Assembly (NCBI GenBank): GCA_017615325.1
Contig: JAGAAI010000093.1
Coordinates: 1 to 64,000, forward strand
Direction: 5' to 3'
DNA: 64,000 nucleotides
Source of the DNA: Clostridiales bacterium
Lineage (GTDB): Bacteria; Bacillota; Clostridia; Saccharofermentanales; Saccharofermentanaceae
Shown: one piece after another, positions 52,707 to 62,692 of the stretch
How the letters are laid out: each line of letters starts with the position of its first letter
Numbering within the stretch: position 1 is the first letter of the stretch
The notes under the pieces: generated by a model
Told to the model about the DNA's origin: nothing
The model's database searches: none
What the model saw: the letters and a program-made list of their open reading frames with translations, nothing else
Position numbers and translations under genes: made by a program

Positions 52707-55151
52707 TCATCCTTTGCCGTTAATGTATTTGTCGTACTTGTATAGGAATGTTACCATCTGTCGTCTCAGGCAGTCACCGTCAGGTCGGAATGTACCGTCA
52801 CTGTATCCTGCGAGGATCTTCTTCTCGGATGCCCAAAGTGTTGCCTCATAGAAGTAATTGCTCTTCTTTACATCGGAGAACTTATTGACAGAAGATTCAG
52901 GTTCGGGTTTGCCGGCGAGTCTCCACAGGAATGTAACTGCATGCTTTCTTGCACACACTATCTGAGGACCGAATGTTCCGTCTTTATAACCTTCAACAAT
53001 ATGGTTCTCATTGCCCCAGATACATGCCTTGTAGAAGTAATCCGCCTTCTTGACATCACTGAACTTGCATGTGGAAGAATCAGGTTCCGGTTCACCCTGA
53101 AGTCTCCAAATGAACGTTACCATCTGGGCACGGGTACACATGTTGGCAGGTTTAAATTTCGTCTGTTTATCGTAACCTTTAACAACACCCTTATTGGTCA
53201 GATAGTTGGTCGGGTAATACCAGAAATCCTTGGGGTTGGTTACGTCTTTATAAAGGACCTGCAAAGTACAGGTTGCGCTCTTACCTCCAAGGATTGCAGT
53301 AACAGTAACAGATCCGGCCTGTCTGGCCACGATCTTGCCGTTACTGTCAACTGTTGCGATCTTCTTATCAGAAGAAGTCCACACAATATCTTCTCTTCCG
53401 CCACCCGTGATATTGATATTAAGTTTGTATGTATCACCTGATACTACGATTGCTGAATCAATATCAAATGAGATGTCGACATCATCTGTATCCGGCGGAA
53501 CAGTTACTGCAGGTGTAGGAGTGCCGGAAGGGATCGGAAGATCTGTTGGTGCTTCCTTATCCGTCGGGACAGGTGTTGACGTGGCTGTTGGAGTAGACGT
53601 AGCAGTTGGTATTGACGTAGCTGTTGGTGTAGCCGTGGCTGTCGGTGTTGCAGTCGGAGTAGGTGTAGCAGTTGCTATTGTAAATGAAACTACTCTTTGC
53701 CCGCTGAAATTCCCTTTTCCGGATATAATGATATTTGACGTTCCAGATGTCGCATTATCATATTGCAAACTGTAGTGAGTATTATTTGTCAGTACTATCC
53801 CATTAAATACTATTCGCACATTAGGTTTGACAACTGAACCTGTATATTGCTGAGTGGGGATTTCATCAACTACTACTGATTCAGAACTGATAGGACATGG
53901 AGCGATTATAAATGATCCAGAAATACTACCTGTATAATTCCCTTTGCCGGTAATGGTAATACTGTAACTTTTAGCATTTATACAGGAAGCAGGTTTTGTT
54001 ATGGAGTAATCTACATCTTTTTGAAGAACTCTGTTACCCACCTGTACCGTAACATTCGGATCCTGTTCATTTCCGTTATATACCGCAGGCGGAATACTGA
54101 CAGTAGTATCAGATGAATTTATATTTTTTATTTTCCCCGTAACTGTCATAGTCTTGGATATTGTTTCACCACCGTAACTGACAGTTGCCGTTAGATTTGT
54201 TCTCCCTACACCGGTTATTCTGTATGAATCACCTTCTATAACAGCAACTGATTCATCTCCGGATGACCATGTAACATTTGCCCCATCAACATAAAATCCT
54301 GAAAGAATATCCGCAACATATGTGGTTTCAACCCATTCACCAACATATGTATCGTAGTAACTTCCACCATACATGGCAACCATATTCGGCTCCTCAGTCA
54401 AATAGACTTTGACTGTTGGAAGAGAATATGACATGCCATAATTACCTTCATAGTTTGTTCCATAATAAGTGAGGGGAGTTATAAATGCTCCCAGGGTCAT
54501 ATCATCGCTTTCATAACTGACAACAGCAGTCCCGCTGGAATTGTTTGCCGGAGTTTCTGTATTGGGTGTAGTTGCTTCACTCCTGAATTCCTGAACCCAG
54601 AAATGAGCTCCATTATAAACAACATGGCCTATACCTACTGCAGTAAAATACTTGGAGAGCATTGCCCTTCTATGTCCCTGTCCTACGAACTTTTCATCAT
54701 TCTCCTGCCATGCTGTAAAAGCATCCCGGGCTGTTTCCATTGTTCCGCCATAACCCATGGCAATATTCTCACCTTCGGAGCTAAATCCATTAACAACGAT
54801 CGTAGCATAAGAAGTATTATTTGGTCTTTGATGAGCAAATCTGAGAACTAACTCCGCAACGCGTTGCATCGCAATAGTTTCGAGGGTATAGTCGTAAACC
54901 AATTCTTGTAGATCAGTACATATGGTCTTGCTTGTGTTGTCACTGTTCCAGTACCAGGCATCATCACCTGTTCTAAATTCGTTTACCATAGACAGCATAG
55001 ATCTGGCATCAGTTTGACCATATTCAACTGACAAAGATACTGTTGTAACTGACGCACTTATAATGCCGGCCATAACCGATAAAACAGTAATAAGAGAAAC
55101 TGCAAGAATAATTGATCTTCTATATATACTTCGGTTTATCGTCTTATTCAT
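52707..55151 (-). CDS. CAP-domain surface protein with Big-type and SLH modules (first of the operon)
   Basis: An 814-residue secreted protein. Signal anchor MNKTINRSIYRRSIILAVSL onward; CAP domain about residues 45-190 with YDYTLETIAMQRVAELVLRF, SEGENIAMGYGG and GQGHRRAMLSKYFTAVGIG, the classic motifs. Next are several Ig-like repeats, including two MBG-like copies with KDVDYSITKPASCINAKSYS and SGKGNFSGQRVVSFTI, a Thr/Pro linker, a Big_2 domain, and three SLH modules. The next gene starts 32 bp after it. It heads a three-gene surface operon. Confidence 0.87.
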   Translation of the reverse strand: MNKTINRSIYRRSIILAVSLITVLSVMAGIISASVTTVSLSVEYGQTDARSMLSMVNEFRTGDDAWYWNSDNTSKTICTDLQELVYDYTLETIAMQRVAELVLRFAHQRPNNTSYATIVVNGFSSEGENIAMGYGGTMETARDAFTAWQENDEKFVGQGHRRAMLSKYFTAVGIGHVVYNGAHFWVQEFRSEATTPNTETPANNSSGTAVVSYESDDMTLGAFITPLTYYGTNYEGNYGMSYSLPTVKVYLTEEPNMVAMYGGSYYDTYVGEWVETTYVADILSGFYVDGANVTWSSGDESVAVIEGDSYRITGVGRTNLTATVSYGGETISKTMTVTGKIKNINSSDTTVSIPPAVYNGNEQDPNVTVQVGNRVLQKDVDYSITKPASCINAKSYSITITGKGNYTGSISGSFIIAPCPISSESVVVDEIPTQQYTGSVVKPNVRIVFNGIVLTNNTHYSLQYDNATSGTSNIIISGKGNFSGQRVVSFTIATATPTPTATPTATATPTATSIPTATSTPTATSTPVPTDKEAPTDLPIPSGTPTPAVTVPPDTDDVDISFDIDSAIVVSGDTYKLNINITGGGREDIVWTSSDKKIATVDSNGKIVARQAGSVTVTAILGGKSATCTLQVLYKDVTNPKDFWYYPTNYLTNKGVVKGYDKQTKFKPANMCTRAQMVTFIWRLQGEPEPDSSTCKFSDVKKADYFYKACIWGNENHIVEGYKDGTFGPQIVCARKHAVTFLWRLAGKPEPESSVNKFSDVKKSNYFYEATLWASEKKILAGYSDGTFRPDGDCLRRQMVTFLYKYDKYINGKG
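53572..53680. repeat. Minisatellite encoding the Thr/Pro linker of the first SLH gene
   Basis: Units of GT(A/T)GC(T/A)GTTGG(T/A) type recur over about 110 bp with small changes. They code for TPTATSTPTAT-like sequence between the Ig-like part and Big_2. Strain-to-strain length variation is likely but cannot be tested here. Confidence 0.6.
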
Positions 55152-55183
55152 CCGACTCCTCCGATAAATGACCTTCTAAAAGT

Positions 55184-55192
55184 ATTATATCA
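55184..55192 (-). promoter_or_regulatory. Extended -10 promoter of the SLH operon
   Basis: On the minus strand TTGATATAAT contains TG one base before TATAAT (plus 55184-55189). It lies about 33 bp before the ATG of the 814-residue gene. No strong -35 was seen. GGAGGAG precedes the ATG. Confidence 0.6.
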
Positions 55193-55251
55193 ACTCCCAA
55201 TAAGCTCTTGTGTTACAAAGTCTGTCTGACGGACTTGTCTCGAAAAGCCGT

Positions 55252-55309
55252 GCTCACCTGATTTGCTCAACTTTCGGGATTATTAGAGCGATCTTTGTGA
55301 GCAGAGGGC
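55252..55309. repeat. 58-bp tandem-type repeat, copy 1
   Basis: This 58-bp unit and the copy at 55324-55381 match at 51 of 58 positions and start 72 bp apart. The unit begins GCTCACCTGATTTGCTCA and ends GTGAGCAGAGGGC. Its ends GCTCAC and GTGAGC pair, so each unit can fold on itself. Confidence 0.75.
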
Positions 55310-55323
55310 TAAAATAGCGGGTT

Positions 55324-55381
55324 ACTCACCTGTTTTGCTCAATTTTCAGGTTTTTTTGAGCGATCTTTGTGAGCAGAGGGC
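55324..55381. repeat. 58-bp tandem-type repeat, copy 2
   Basis: Second copy of the 58-bp unit, ACTCACCTGTTTTGCTCA...GTGAGCAGAGGGC. It contains TTTTTTTGAGCG in the middle. The copies lie between the SLH operon start and the ligase terminator, outside any gene. Confidence 0.75.
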
Positions 55382-55402
55382 ATGAACAATGCCAGACAAA
55401 AA

Positions 55403-55425
55403 AGGATGCCGTTTACCGGCATCCT
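55403..55425 (-). terminator. Terminator after the epimerase/ligase fusion gene
   Basis: AGGATGCCG (55403-55411) and CGGCATCCT (55417-55425) pair around a 5-nt loop. On the minus strand TTTTTTGT follows directly. It lies 20 bp after the stop of the fusion gene. Confidence 0.85.
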
Positions 55426-55444
55426 ATTCTTGTAACTAATCTTA

Positions 55445-57970
55445 TCAAGCTGTCTCTATCTTGTTGGCATCCTCTAAGGATCTTCTCTCGACTGCCTGTT
55501 CGCGCATCTTGTACTTTAAGATCTTGCCTGCTGCGTTCATCGGGAAGTCGTCAACAAAGTCGACGTAGCGGGGAACCTTATGCTTAGCCATGTGGTCTCT
55601 TACATAGTCCTTGATCTCTTCTTCCGTTGCTTCCTCGCCGGGATTCAGGATAACGCATGCCATTATCTCTTCACCGTAATCCTTATCGGGAACACCGATG
55701 ACCTGTACATCACGGATCTTGGGATAGGTATAGAGGAAGTCCTCGATCTCCTTGGGGTAGATGTTCTCACCGCCGCGGATGATCATGTCCTTGATACGGC
55801 CCGTGATCTTGTAGTAACCGTCCTCGGGGCGTCTTAAGGCCAGGTCACCCGAATGGAGCCAGCCGTCTTCGTCTATCGCAGCGGCTGTTGCCTCGGGCAT
55901 CTTATAGTAGCCCTTCATGATGTTGTAGCCCCTTGCGCAGAACTCGCCGGGAACACCGTCAGGCAATTCTTCGCCTGTCTCGGGATCAACGATCTTGGTC
56001 TCGACACCGAAGATGGAGGGTCCAACAGTATTAACTCTCTGCTCGATCGTATCTGTTGTCTTGCTCATGGTAGTTGCAGGAGAAGCCTCTGTCTGACCGT
56101 AAGTGATAACGATCTCAGGCATATGCATCTTCTCGATGACTTCCTCCATAGTCTTGATGGGACAAGGAGATCCTGCCATGATACCCGTTCTCATGTATGA
56201 GAAGTCGGTCTTAGGGAAGTTCTCGTGACCCAACATTGCGATGAACATCGTCGGAACACCGTGGAAACAGGTGATCTTCTCGCGGTTGATGCAGTCAAGA
56301 CCTTTTCGGGGTGAGAAGGCCGTGATAGGGCTCATGGTAACACCGTGCGTAACTGATGCGGTCATGGCGAGTACCATGCCGAAGCAGTGGAACATGGGAA
56401 CCTGGATCATCATGCGGTCAGCCGTGGACAGATCCATGCAGTCGCCGATGGCCTTACCGTTATTAACAACGTTGTAGTGAGTGAGCATAACGCCCTTGGG
56501 GAAGCCTGTCGTACCGGATGTGTACTGCATGTTGCAGACGTCGTGCTTGTCGACCGTGCGGCGGAGCTTCTCGACTTCCGTGTAGGGAACCTTCTCGCCT
56601 TCTGCAACAGCCTCTTCCCAGGTATAGCAGCCGGGAACGCGGGACTGGCAGGTGATGACGTTCTTCAGGACGGGAAGTCTCTTGGAATTGAGGTTGCCCG
56701 GGCGGGATGCCTTGAGCTCGGGGCAGATCTCGTTCATTATCGCGATGTAATCCGAATCCTTGTAGCCGTCGATCATGACGAGGGTGTGAGTATCGGACTG
56801 CTTTAAGAGGTATTCTGCCTCGTGGATCTTATATGCCGTGTTAACTGTTACGAGTACGGCGCCGATCTTGGTCGTTGCCCAGAAAGTGATATACCACTGG
56901 GGAACGTTCGTTGCCCAGATGGCAACGTGATCGCCCTTGCCGACGCCCATTGCAAGCAGTGCTCTTGCGAAGTTGTCGACATCGTCACGGAACTCAGGAT
57001 ATGTTCTTGTATAGTCAAGCTCCGTATATCTGAAAGCGTACTGGTTAGGGAACTCCTCGCAGATACGGTCCAGGATGTCCGGGAAAGTGTAATCAAGGAG
57101 TGTTTCCTTGGGCCAGGGGTAGTAACCCGTGTCGCGTGTGTCGCGCTGAAGGCTGTGCTTGTGACGGGTCTTATAGGGCTCCATGAAGGATGCGAAGTGA
57201 GGTACAGCGATACCTGCATCCAGGAGGTCTTTCGCCCATCTGTATACCCACTCGAAAGTAACATAACCCTGATAGTTGATGGAATCCAATGCCTCGAACA
57301 TCTCGTCTAACGGCATGTCACCTTCGCCCATCAGTTTATAGGAGATCTTATCCCCTTCCATAACACTGTCCTTAACGTGTGTGTACTTGATGAGTTCACC
57401 TAAGTTAGCGACAGTCGTTGCGGGTGACTCGTTGAAATATCTGTACGGGTGATGCATATCCCAGAGAGCTGCAACCTTGCGGTTTGCAACGCGGTCCAGG
57501 AGAGCCTTAAGTCTTGCTGTGTCGGCATATACGCCGTTCGTCTCGACAAGGAGAGTTACGTTATATTCTTCAGCGATAGGAATGAGCTTAAGAAGCGCGT
57601 TATATACTACGTCATCATCGATAGCCTTCTCGGGGCCGGGATTCTTATCGCCCAGAAGCCTTATGTAACTGGATCCCAGTTTGGATGCGAGCTTGGCATA
57701 AGAAGTGACTTCCTCGATGACCATGTCGATATTATCGGGATCGGACAGGACTGTAGCAGAAGACAGGCAGGGGATCTCGATCCCCAATGAGTCGAGTTTT
57801 GCCTTGGTAGCATCTACGTTATCATCGCGAAAAGGCGCCGCCTTATATGAGAATATATCCTGGCCCAAACCTCGAAGCTCGATGCCGTCGAAGTTCAAGT
57901 CTTTCGCCATAGAATATATCTCGGCCCAGGGGTAGTCCGGGCAAGCCAATGTCGAAAATGATGTCTTCAT
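55445..57970 (-). CDS. Fusion of sugar-phosphate epimerase-like domain with acyl-CoA ligase
   Basis: An 841-residue two-domain protein. Residues about 1-270 resemble the xylose isomerase/AP endonuclease-2 barrel (FDGIELRGLGQDIFSYK, VTLLVETNGVYADTARL, ALWDMHHPYRY, YVTFEWVYRW with typical metal-ligand Glu, Asp, His). Residues about 290-841 are an ANL-family acyl-CoA synthetase: ATP motif YTSGTTGFPKGVMLTH near 490, YGQTEASP, DGWLHSGDLALR, GRIKDMIIRGGENIYPKEIE and the catalytic lysine in AAGKILKYKMRE. GGAGACGG precedes ATG 57970. The frame is continuous over the junction. The substrate link between the two activities is unknown. Confidence 0.88.
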   Translation of the reverse strand: MKTSFSTLACPDYPWAEIYSMAKDLNFDGIELRGLGQDIFSYKAAPFRDDNVDATKAKLDSLGIEIPCLSSATVLSDPDNIDMVIEEVTSYAKLASKLGSSYIRLLGDKNPGPEKAIDDDVVYNALLKLIPIAEEYNVTLLVETNGVYADTARLKALLDRVANRKVAALWDMHHPYRYFNESPATTVANLGELIKYTHVKDSVMEGDKISYKLMGEGDMPLDEMFEALDSINYQGYVTFEWVYRWAKDLLDAGIAVPHFASFMEPYKTRHKHSLQRDTRDTGYYPWPKETLLDYTFPDILDRICEEFPNQYAFRYTELDYTRTYPEFRDDVDNFARALLAMGVGKGDHVAIWATNVPQWYITFWATTKIGAVLVTVNTAYKIHEAEYLLKQSDTHTLVMIDGYKDSDYIAIMNEICPELKASRPGNLNSKRLPVLKNVITCQSRVPGCYTWEEAVAEGEKVPYTEVEKLRRTVDKHDVCNMQYTSGTTGFPKGVMLTHYNVVNNGKAIGDCMDLSTADRMMIQVPMFHCFGMVLAMTASVTHGVTMSPITAFSPRKGLDCINREKITCFHGVPTMFIAMLGHENFPKTDFSYMRTGIMAGSPCPIKTMEEVIEKMHMPEIVITYGQTEASPATTMSKTTDTIEQRVNTVGPSIFGVETKIVDPETGEELPDGVPGEFCARGYNIMKGYYKMPEATAAAIDEDGWLHSGDLALRRPEDGYYKITGRIKDMIIRGGENIYPKEIEDFLYTYPKIRDVQVIGVPDKDYGEEIMACVILNPGEEATEEEIKDYVRDHMAKHKVPRYVDFVDDFPMNAAGKILKYKMREQAVERRSLEDANKIETA

Positions 57971-58003
57971 TTTTCCGTCTCCAATAATATTAGTCGTAAA
58001 ACA

Positions 58004-58063
58004 CCCGGCCTGACTAGGGCACGCCGGGAACTTAATACTATTTATTAACGGTCAAAAGTTCAA
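58004..58063 (-). promoter_or_regulatory. Promoter and hairpin of the fusion gene
   Basis: On the minus strand TTGAAC (58058-58063) and TAGTAT (58035-58040) are 17 bp apart. A hairpin CCCGGC/GCCGGG (58023-58028 and 58004-58009, 13-nt loop) stands in the leader before TGTTTTA. The tail is weak, so an attenuator is only a possibility. Confidence 0.5.
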
Positions 58064-58147
58064 GTGTTGCAGGGCTTTTGGAACAAAAACATAAATATTA
58101 TTTTATGCAAAGTTGATAAACAGGGTGCATTAAGCCCCTTTTGCTTT

Positions 58148-58199
58148 TATAATATGCGTATTCAAAAGGCTGATATCCATGGAGGAGACACGTTAGATA
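58148..58199 (+). promoter_or_regulatory. -10 and leader of the tandem LicD gene
   Basis: TATAAT is at 58148-58153 without a good -35. GGAGGAG (58181-58187) lies 12 bp before ATG 58200. A five-codon frame (ATG 58179, MEETR, stop 58194-58196) overlaps it and ends three bases before the start codon, which may allow reinitiation. Confidence 0.45.
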
Positions 58200-59939
58200 A
58201 TGCCGTCTTTGTCAACACTTGACATATTCAAACTACAGCTTTCCCGCAAGGGAACTCATACGCTTACACCTGAAGAGACTCTCAAGGTGCAGTCTGTTAC
58301 GCGTGAGATCCTTTTCGATATAGCTGACCTTTGCGACCGGCATCAGATCCCCTTCCTCCTGGGAGGCGGCACCGCTCTGGGCGCCATCCGCCATAAGGGA
58401 TTCATACCCTGGGATGACGATGTCGATATCAATGTTGAACGTCGCTATATCAAGACCTTACTCGATGCGATCGAGGCAGAACTGGGAGACAAATATCTTG
58501 TCATGGCACCCGACCGTACCCCTGATTATATCTACACTTTCTGTCAGGTGCAAAAGCGGGGGACCACATTCCGTGAGAGCCTTTCCCAAAGGGACGGGGA
58601 GTGCGGCATCAAGATAGATATCTGGATACTGGAAAACACCTACGACAATCCTGTCCTTAGATTCTTCCACGGTGTAGGTTGTGACTTCAACAGTCTCCTT
58701 TTGTCCTGCATCAGGATCCACGACAGGAAGGCTGAATATCTGGCATTGGCAGAAGGCAACAGTAAGGCGACTTCTTCCATTAAGCTTAAGAGTGCGATCG
58801 GAGCGCCTTTCGCGCCATTCGTAAGGCACAGGATCCGGGCGGCCCAGAAATGTTTTGCAAGATGCAAGAACACCTCTTCCCGCTATGTCACCTTTCCTTC
58901 AGGACGCAAGCACTTCTTCGGCGAACTCTATTTGCGTGAAGAACACACCAAGCCCGTAGCTGCGACATTCGAAGGAAGACAGTTCAATGTACCTGCAGGA
59001 TACGATTCTTACTTCAAGGCTCTTTACGGACCAGACTACATGACACCGCCTCCGCCCGAAAAAAGCGAAGCTCACGTAATATACGATCTTGATTTTGAAG
59101 GTCCCGTTAAGCTCAGCCTCAAAGAATTCCAGGCTGAACTCCTCAAGGCAACTGATGCTTTCGACAGGTTCTGCACGGAGCACGGTCTCACCTGGTACTT
59201 GGTCGGAGGATCCCTCCTTGGCGCATTCCGCCACTGCGGCTTCATTCCCTGGGACGATGACATCGACATAGGCATGCCGAGAGAAGATTACGACAAATTC
59301 ATAGAACTCACTGCCAAAGACGGTCTGACTCCTGATATCGGCGTTATCTCCGGCGACCTCGGAACATACACTTTGCCGTTCGCGGAACTCGTTATAAATG
59401 ACCTTACGGTATCCCGCGGATCGACGGAATATATCCTTCCTTCAATGCAGATATTTAAGGCTGTCGTGGATGTCTTCCCCCAGGATGCATGGCCTTCCGA
59501 AGACAACTCCTGCTTAAGATGCGCGAAGACTGCAGAGAAGTACCTCTTCAAGATCCGCATGTCGCGTGCAAGATTAGGCCGCGGCACATCGCTTGCACGC
59601 GCGATCGGCAAGACATTTGCAGTAATACCTGCAAGGATCGTCGGCAACAGGCGCTACATAAAGAAGTTCAATGCCTATGCAAGATCCTTTGGCGATTATA
59701 AGACTGCCCGTTATGTAGGGTCAATTACATATGCCATCGACGGCATGGGCGAAAGATGCGACGGGGCATCAGCAAGAAAGATCATCCGTGTACCTTTCGA
59801 GGACCGCACATATCCCATTCCCATGTCTTACGACGAGTATCTTACCGGCAAGTACGGCGACTACATGACCATGCCCCCCGAGGGACAGCGCAAGACACAT
59901 GAGATGGAAGTCTATAAGGCAAATCCCAGGGAAGCCTGA
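58200..59939 (+). CDS. Tandem LicD-domain protein
   Basis: A 579-residue protein made of two complete LicD-type domains. Domain 1 (about residues 30-290) has FLLGGGTALGAIRHKGFIPW followed by DDDVDI. Domain 2 (about 315-575) has YLVGGSLLGAFRHCGFIPW followed by DDDIDI. Both end with a KYG-type tail: FKALYGPDYMTPPP and LTGKYGDYMTMPPEG. LicD enzymes transfer phosphorylcholine or similar groups to surface polysaccharides. No signal peptide or membrane helix is seen, so it works at the cytoplasmic side. The gene is convergent with the next, with no gap. Confidence 0.88.
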   Translation: MPSLSTLDIFKLQLSRKGTHTLTPEETLKVQSVTREILFDIADLCDRHQIPFLLGGGTALGAIRHKGFIPWDDDVDINVERRYIKTLLDAIEAELGDKYLVMAPDRTPDYIYTFCQVQKRGTTFRESLSQRDGECGIKIDIWILENTYDNPVLRFFHGVGCDFNSLLLSCIRIHDRKAEYLALAEGNSKATSSIKLKSAIGAPFAPFVRHRIRAAQKCFARCKNTSSRYVTFPSGRKHFFGELYLREEHTKPVAATFEGRQFNVPAGYDSYFKALYGPDYMTPPPPEKSEAHVIYDLDFEGPVKLSLKEFQAELLKATDAFDRFCTEHGLTWYLVGGSLLGAFRHCGFIPWDDDIDIGMPREDYDKFIELTAKDGLTPDIGVISGDLGTYTLPFAELVINDLTVSRGSTEYILPSMQIFKAVVDVFPQDAWPSEDNSCLRCAKTAEKYLFKIRMSRARLGRGTSLARAIGKTFAVIPARIVGNRRYIKKFNAYARSFGDYKTARYVGSITYAIDGMGERCDGASARKIIRVPFEDRTYPIPMSYDEYLTGKYGDYMTMPPEGQRKTHEMEVYKANPREA

Positions 59940-60938
59940 TCATTCAAGATCGATCCTGTAATCCTCAACAGGCTTTCCGAAAACGTCACCCCAATCATCC
60001 CTGATCTCAACATAAGGTTCCTCACCGTCGATAACAAATAAATTTGCATAGACCACACGATGTCCGCTGTCCTCTATATACAGCACCAATAACCTGTCCA
60101 CTTTATCGCTGATAGAAGAATATATATCTTTCCGGACCTGACCTATACTCTCCAATACACTTGCATATGTATGCTTAAGAACGTGCACATCGATCCCGCT
60201 TATCTCATAATCGGTCCTGTCGAAAAGAACTTCATAATCATCACCGTCGCAATAGCCGGAAAGATCGATCGTTTTTATGAACATATCAAGATCCATGTCA
60301 TCCGGCAGACCATATTTTTTGTCCAGATATTCCGAAAGATCTTCTTCATAACCGGGATTGGCCTCAGTAAACTGCTCAATCAGATCGTCAACATATACAT
60401 CGTCACGCGGCGGATCGTTATGTACTGTGAAATATGATCCTACAGGAAGCACGTCAGTATAAACATTGTAATAACGGGATATTGTTGAGCTGTCAAAATC
60501 ACCGCTTGCCACGATCTTAACATCTGAAGCAAACTCTTCACCATATTTACCGGCAAGGTACTCCCGGATCCTTACCGGATCCTCTTCTGCAGCAGCCCTA
60601 ACAATACAGTCTGAGACCGGAATAACGATTATAAATCCCAATATAACAGTGCCAACTGCGGCAAGTGATATGATCTTCAGAATACGGTGCTTCTTCATAA
60701 CATGAACGGCGTACCAGATCTGGTAGATAAGGCATATGGGTAACAGCAGATAAAACGTCATGTAGACCGCATCGATTATCATGGCTGCCAACCCGTATGC
60801 GTGGACAAATCCCTGCAAGCCGAAATATATCCCGTTGATCCCGGTATAGATAATATGGCCATATGGGAAAAAAGAACCAAGGAAGAAAATAGTTAATATG
60901 ATGTCCCCTGATGTCATCCTCTCATCTGAATAATCCAT
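59940..60938 (-). CDS. Hypothetical membrane protein with large extracellular part
   Basis: A 332-residue protein I do not recognise. Three membrane helices lie near residues 13-35, 45-72 and 88-112. The remaining 220 residues are rich in Asp, Tyr and Glu (YCDGDDYEVLFDRTDYEISG, DLSEYLDKKYGLPDD) and are probably extracellular. It has a strong GGGGGG ribosome binding site. It is convergent with the LicD gene and next to enolase; no shared function is evident. Confidence 0.75.
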   Translation of the reverse strand: MDYSDERMTSGDIILTIFFLGSFFPYGHIIYTGINGIYFGLQGFVHAYGLAAMIIDAVYMTFYLLLPICLIYQIWYAVHVMKKHRILKIISLAAVGTVILGFIIVIPVSDCIVRAAAEEDPVRIREYLAGKYGEEFASDVKIVASGDFDSSTISRYYNVYTDVLPVGSYFTVHNDPPRDDVYVDDLIEQFTEANPGYEEDLSEYLDKKYGLPDDMDLDMFIKTIDLSGYCDGDDYEVLFDRTDYEISGIDVHVLKHTYASVLESIGQVRKDIYSSISDKVDRLLVLYIEDSGHRVVYANLFVIDGEEPYVEIRDDWGDVFGKPVEDYRIDLE

Positions 60939-61073
60939 GTCTGTTCCCCCCGATCAGTATCTTTACAGTTAGGATTCTAACATGGTGTTTTCTGATTTTC
61001 AAGATTTTTTTATTGTTTTTCGATATATTTTTGTTGTTATCATATAAACCTGACAATTATCCGACAAGAAAAA

Positions 61074-61092
61074 GGGTGCCCGCAAGGCACCC
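61074..61092 (-). terminator. Enolase terminator
   Basis: GGGTGCC (61074-61080) and GGCACCC (61086-61092) form a 7-bp stem with a 5-nt loop. On the minus strand TTTTTCTTG follows. It lies 28 bp after the enolase stop. Confidence 0.85.
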
Positions 61093-61120
61093 TCTCTTAG
61101 TTATCAGCTTTATGTTAAGA

Positions 61121-62461
<1,341 letters not shown>

Positions 62462-62491
62462 TCATTTGTTATTGGGGATTTGTACTTTCCC

Positions 62492-62500
62492 ATTATATCA
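62492..62500 (-). promoter_or_regulatory. Enolase promoter (extended -10)
   Basis: On the minus strand TTGATATAAT has TG one base before TATAAT (plus 62492-62497). A weak TTGTTT lies 16 bp upstream. It is 67 bp before the ATG and matches the SLH promoter's TTGATATAAT. Confidence 0.6.
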
Positions 62501-62614
62501 AGACAGTTTCTCAAAACAATGCGAAAAGAAGGCAAAACTAAGGGTATTGGAGCGGGATGTTTTTGTGCGGTTTTGTTATATTGAGGCATCATTAGGGCAC
62601 CCTGTCCCTCGAGG

Positions 62615-62643
62615 TTGCAATGACCGGGGCAAAAGTATAGAAT
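62615..62643 (+). promoter_or_regulatory. Promoter of the family 2 glycosyltransferase
   Basis: TTGCAA (62615-62620) and TAGAAT (62638-62643) are 17 bp apart, about 50 bp before ATG 62693. The ribosome binding site is AAAGGA just before CCACACATG. Confidence 0.55.
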
Positions 62644-62692
62644 CGCTAGAGGAAAAAACTCAAACCGGCATTTCTCATCGAAAGGACCACAC

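Noticed and set aside
53572..53680. Possible CRISPR-like array
   Set aside because: The units are short, inexact and in frame within a gene, encoding a Thr/Pro linker. There are no spacers and no cas genes.
55252..55381. 58-bp repeats as a phage attachment site
   Set aside because: No integrase, phage gene or tRNA gene is nearby and both copies lie side by side rather than flanking an insert.
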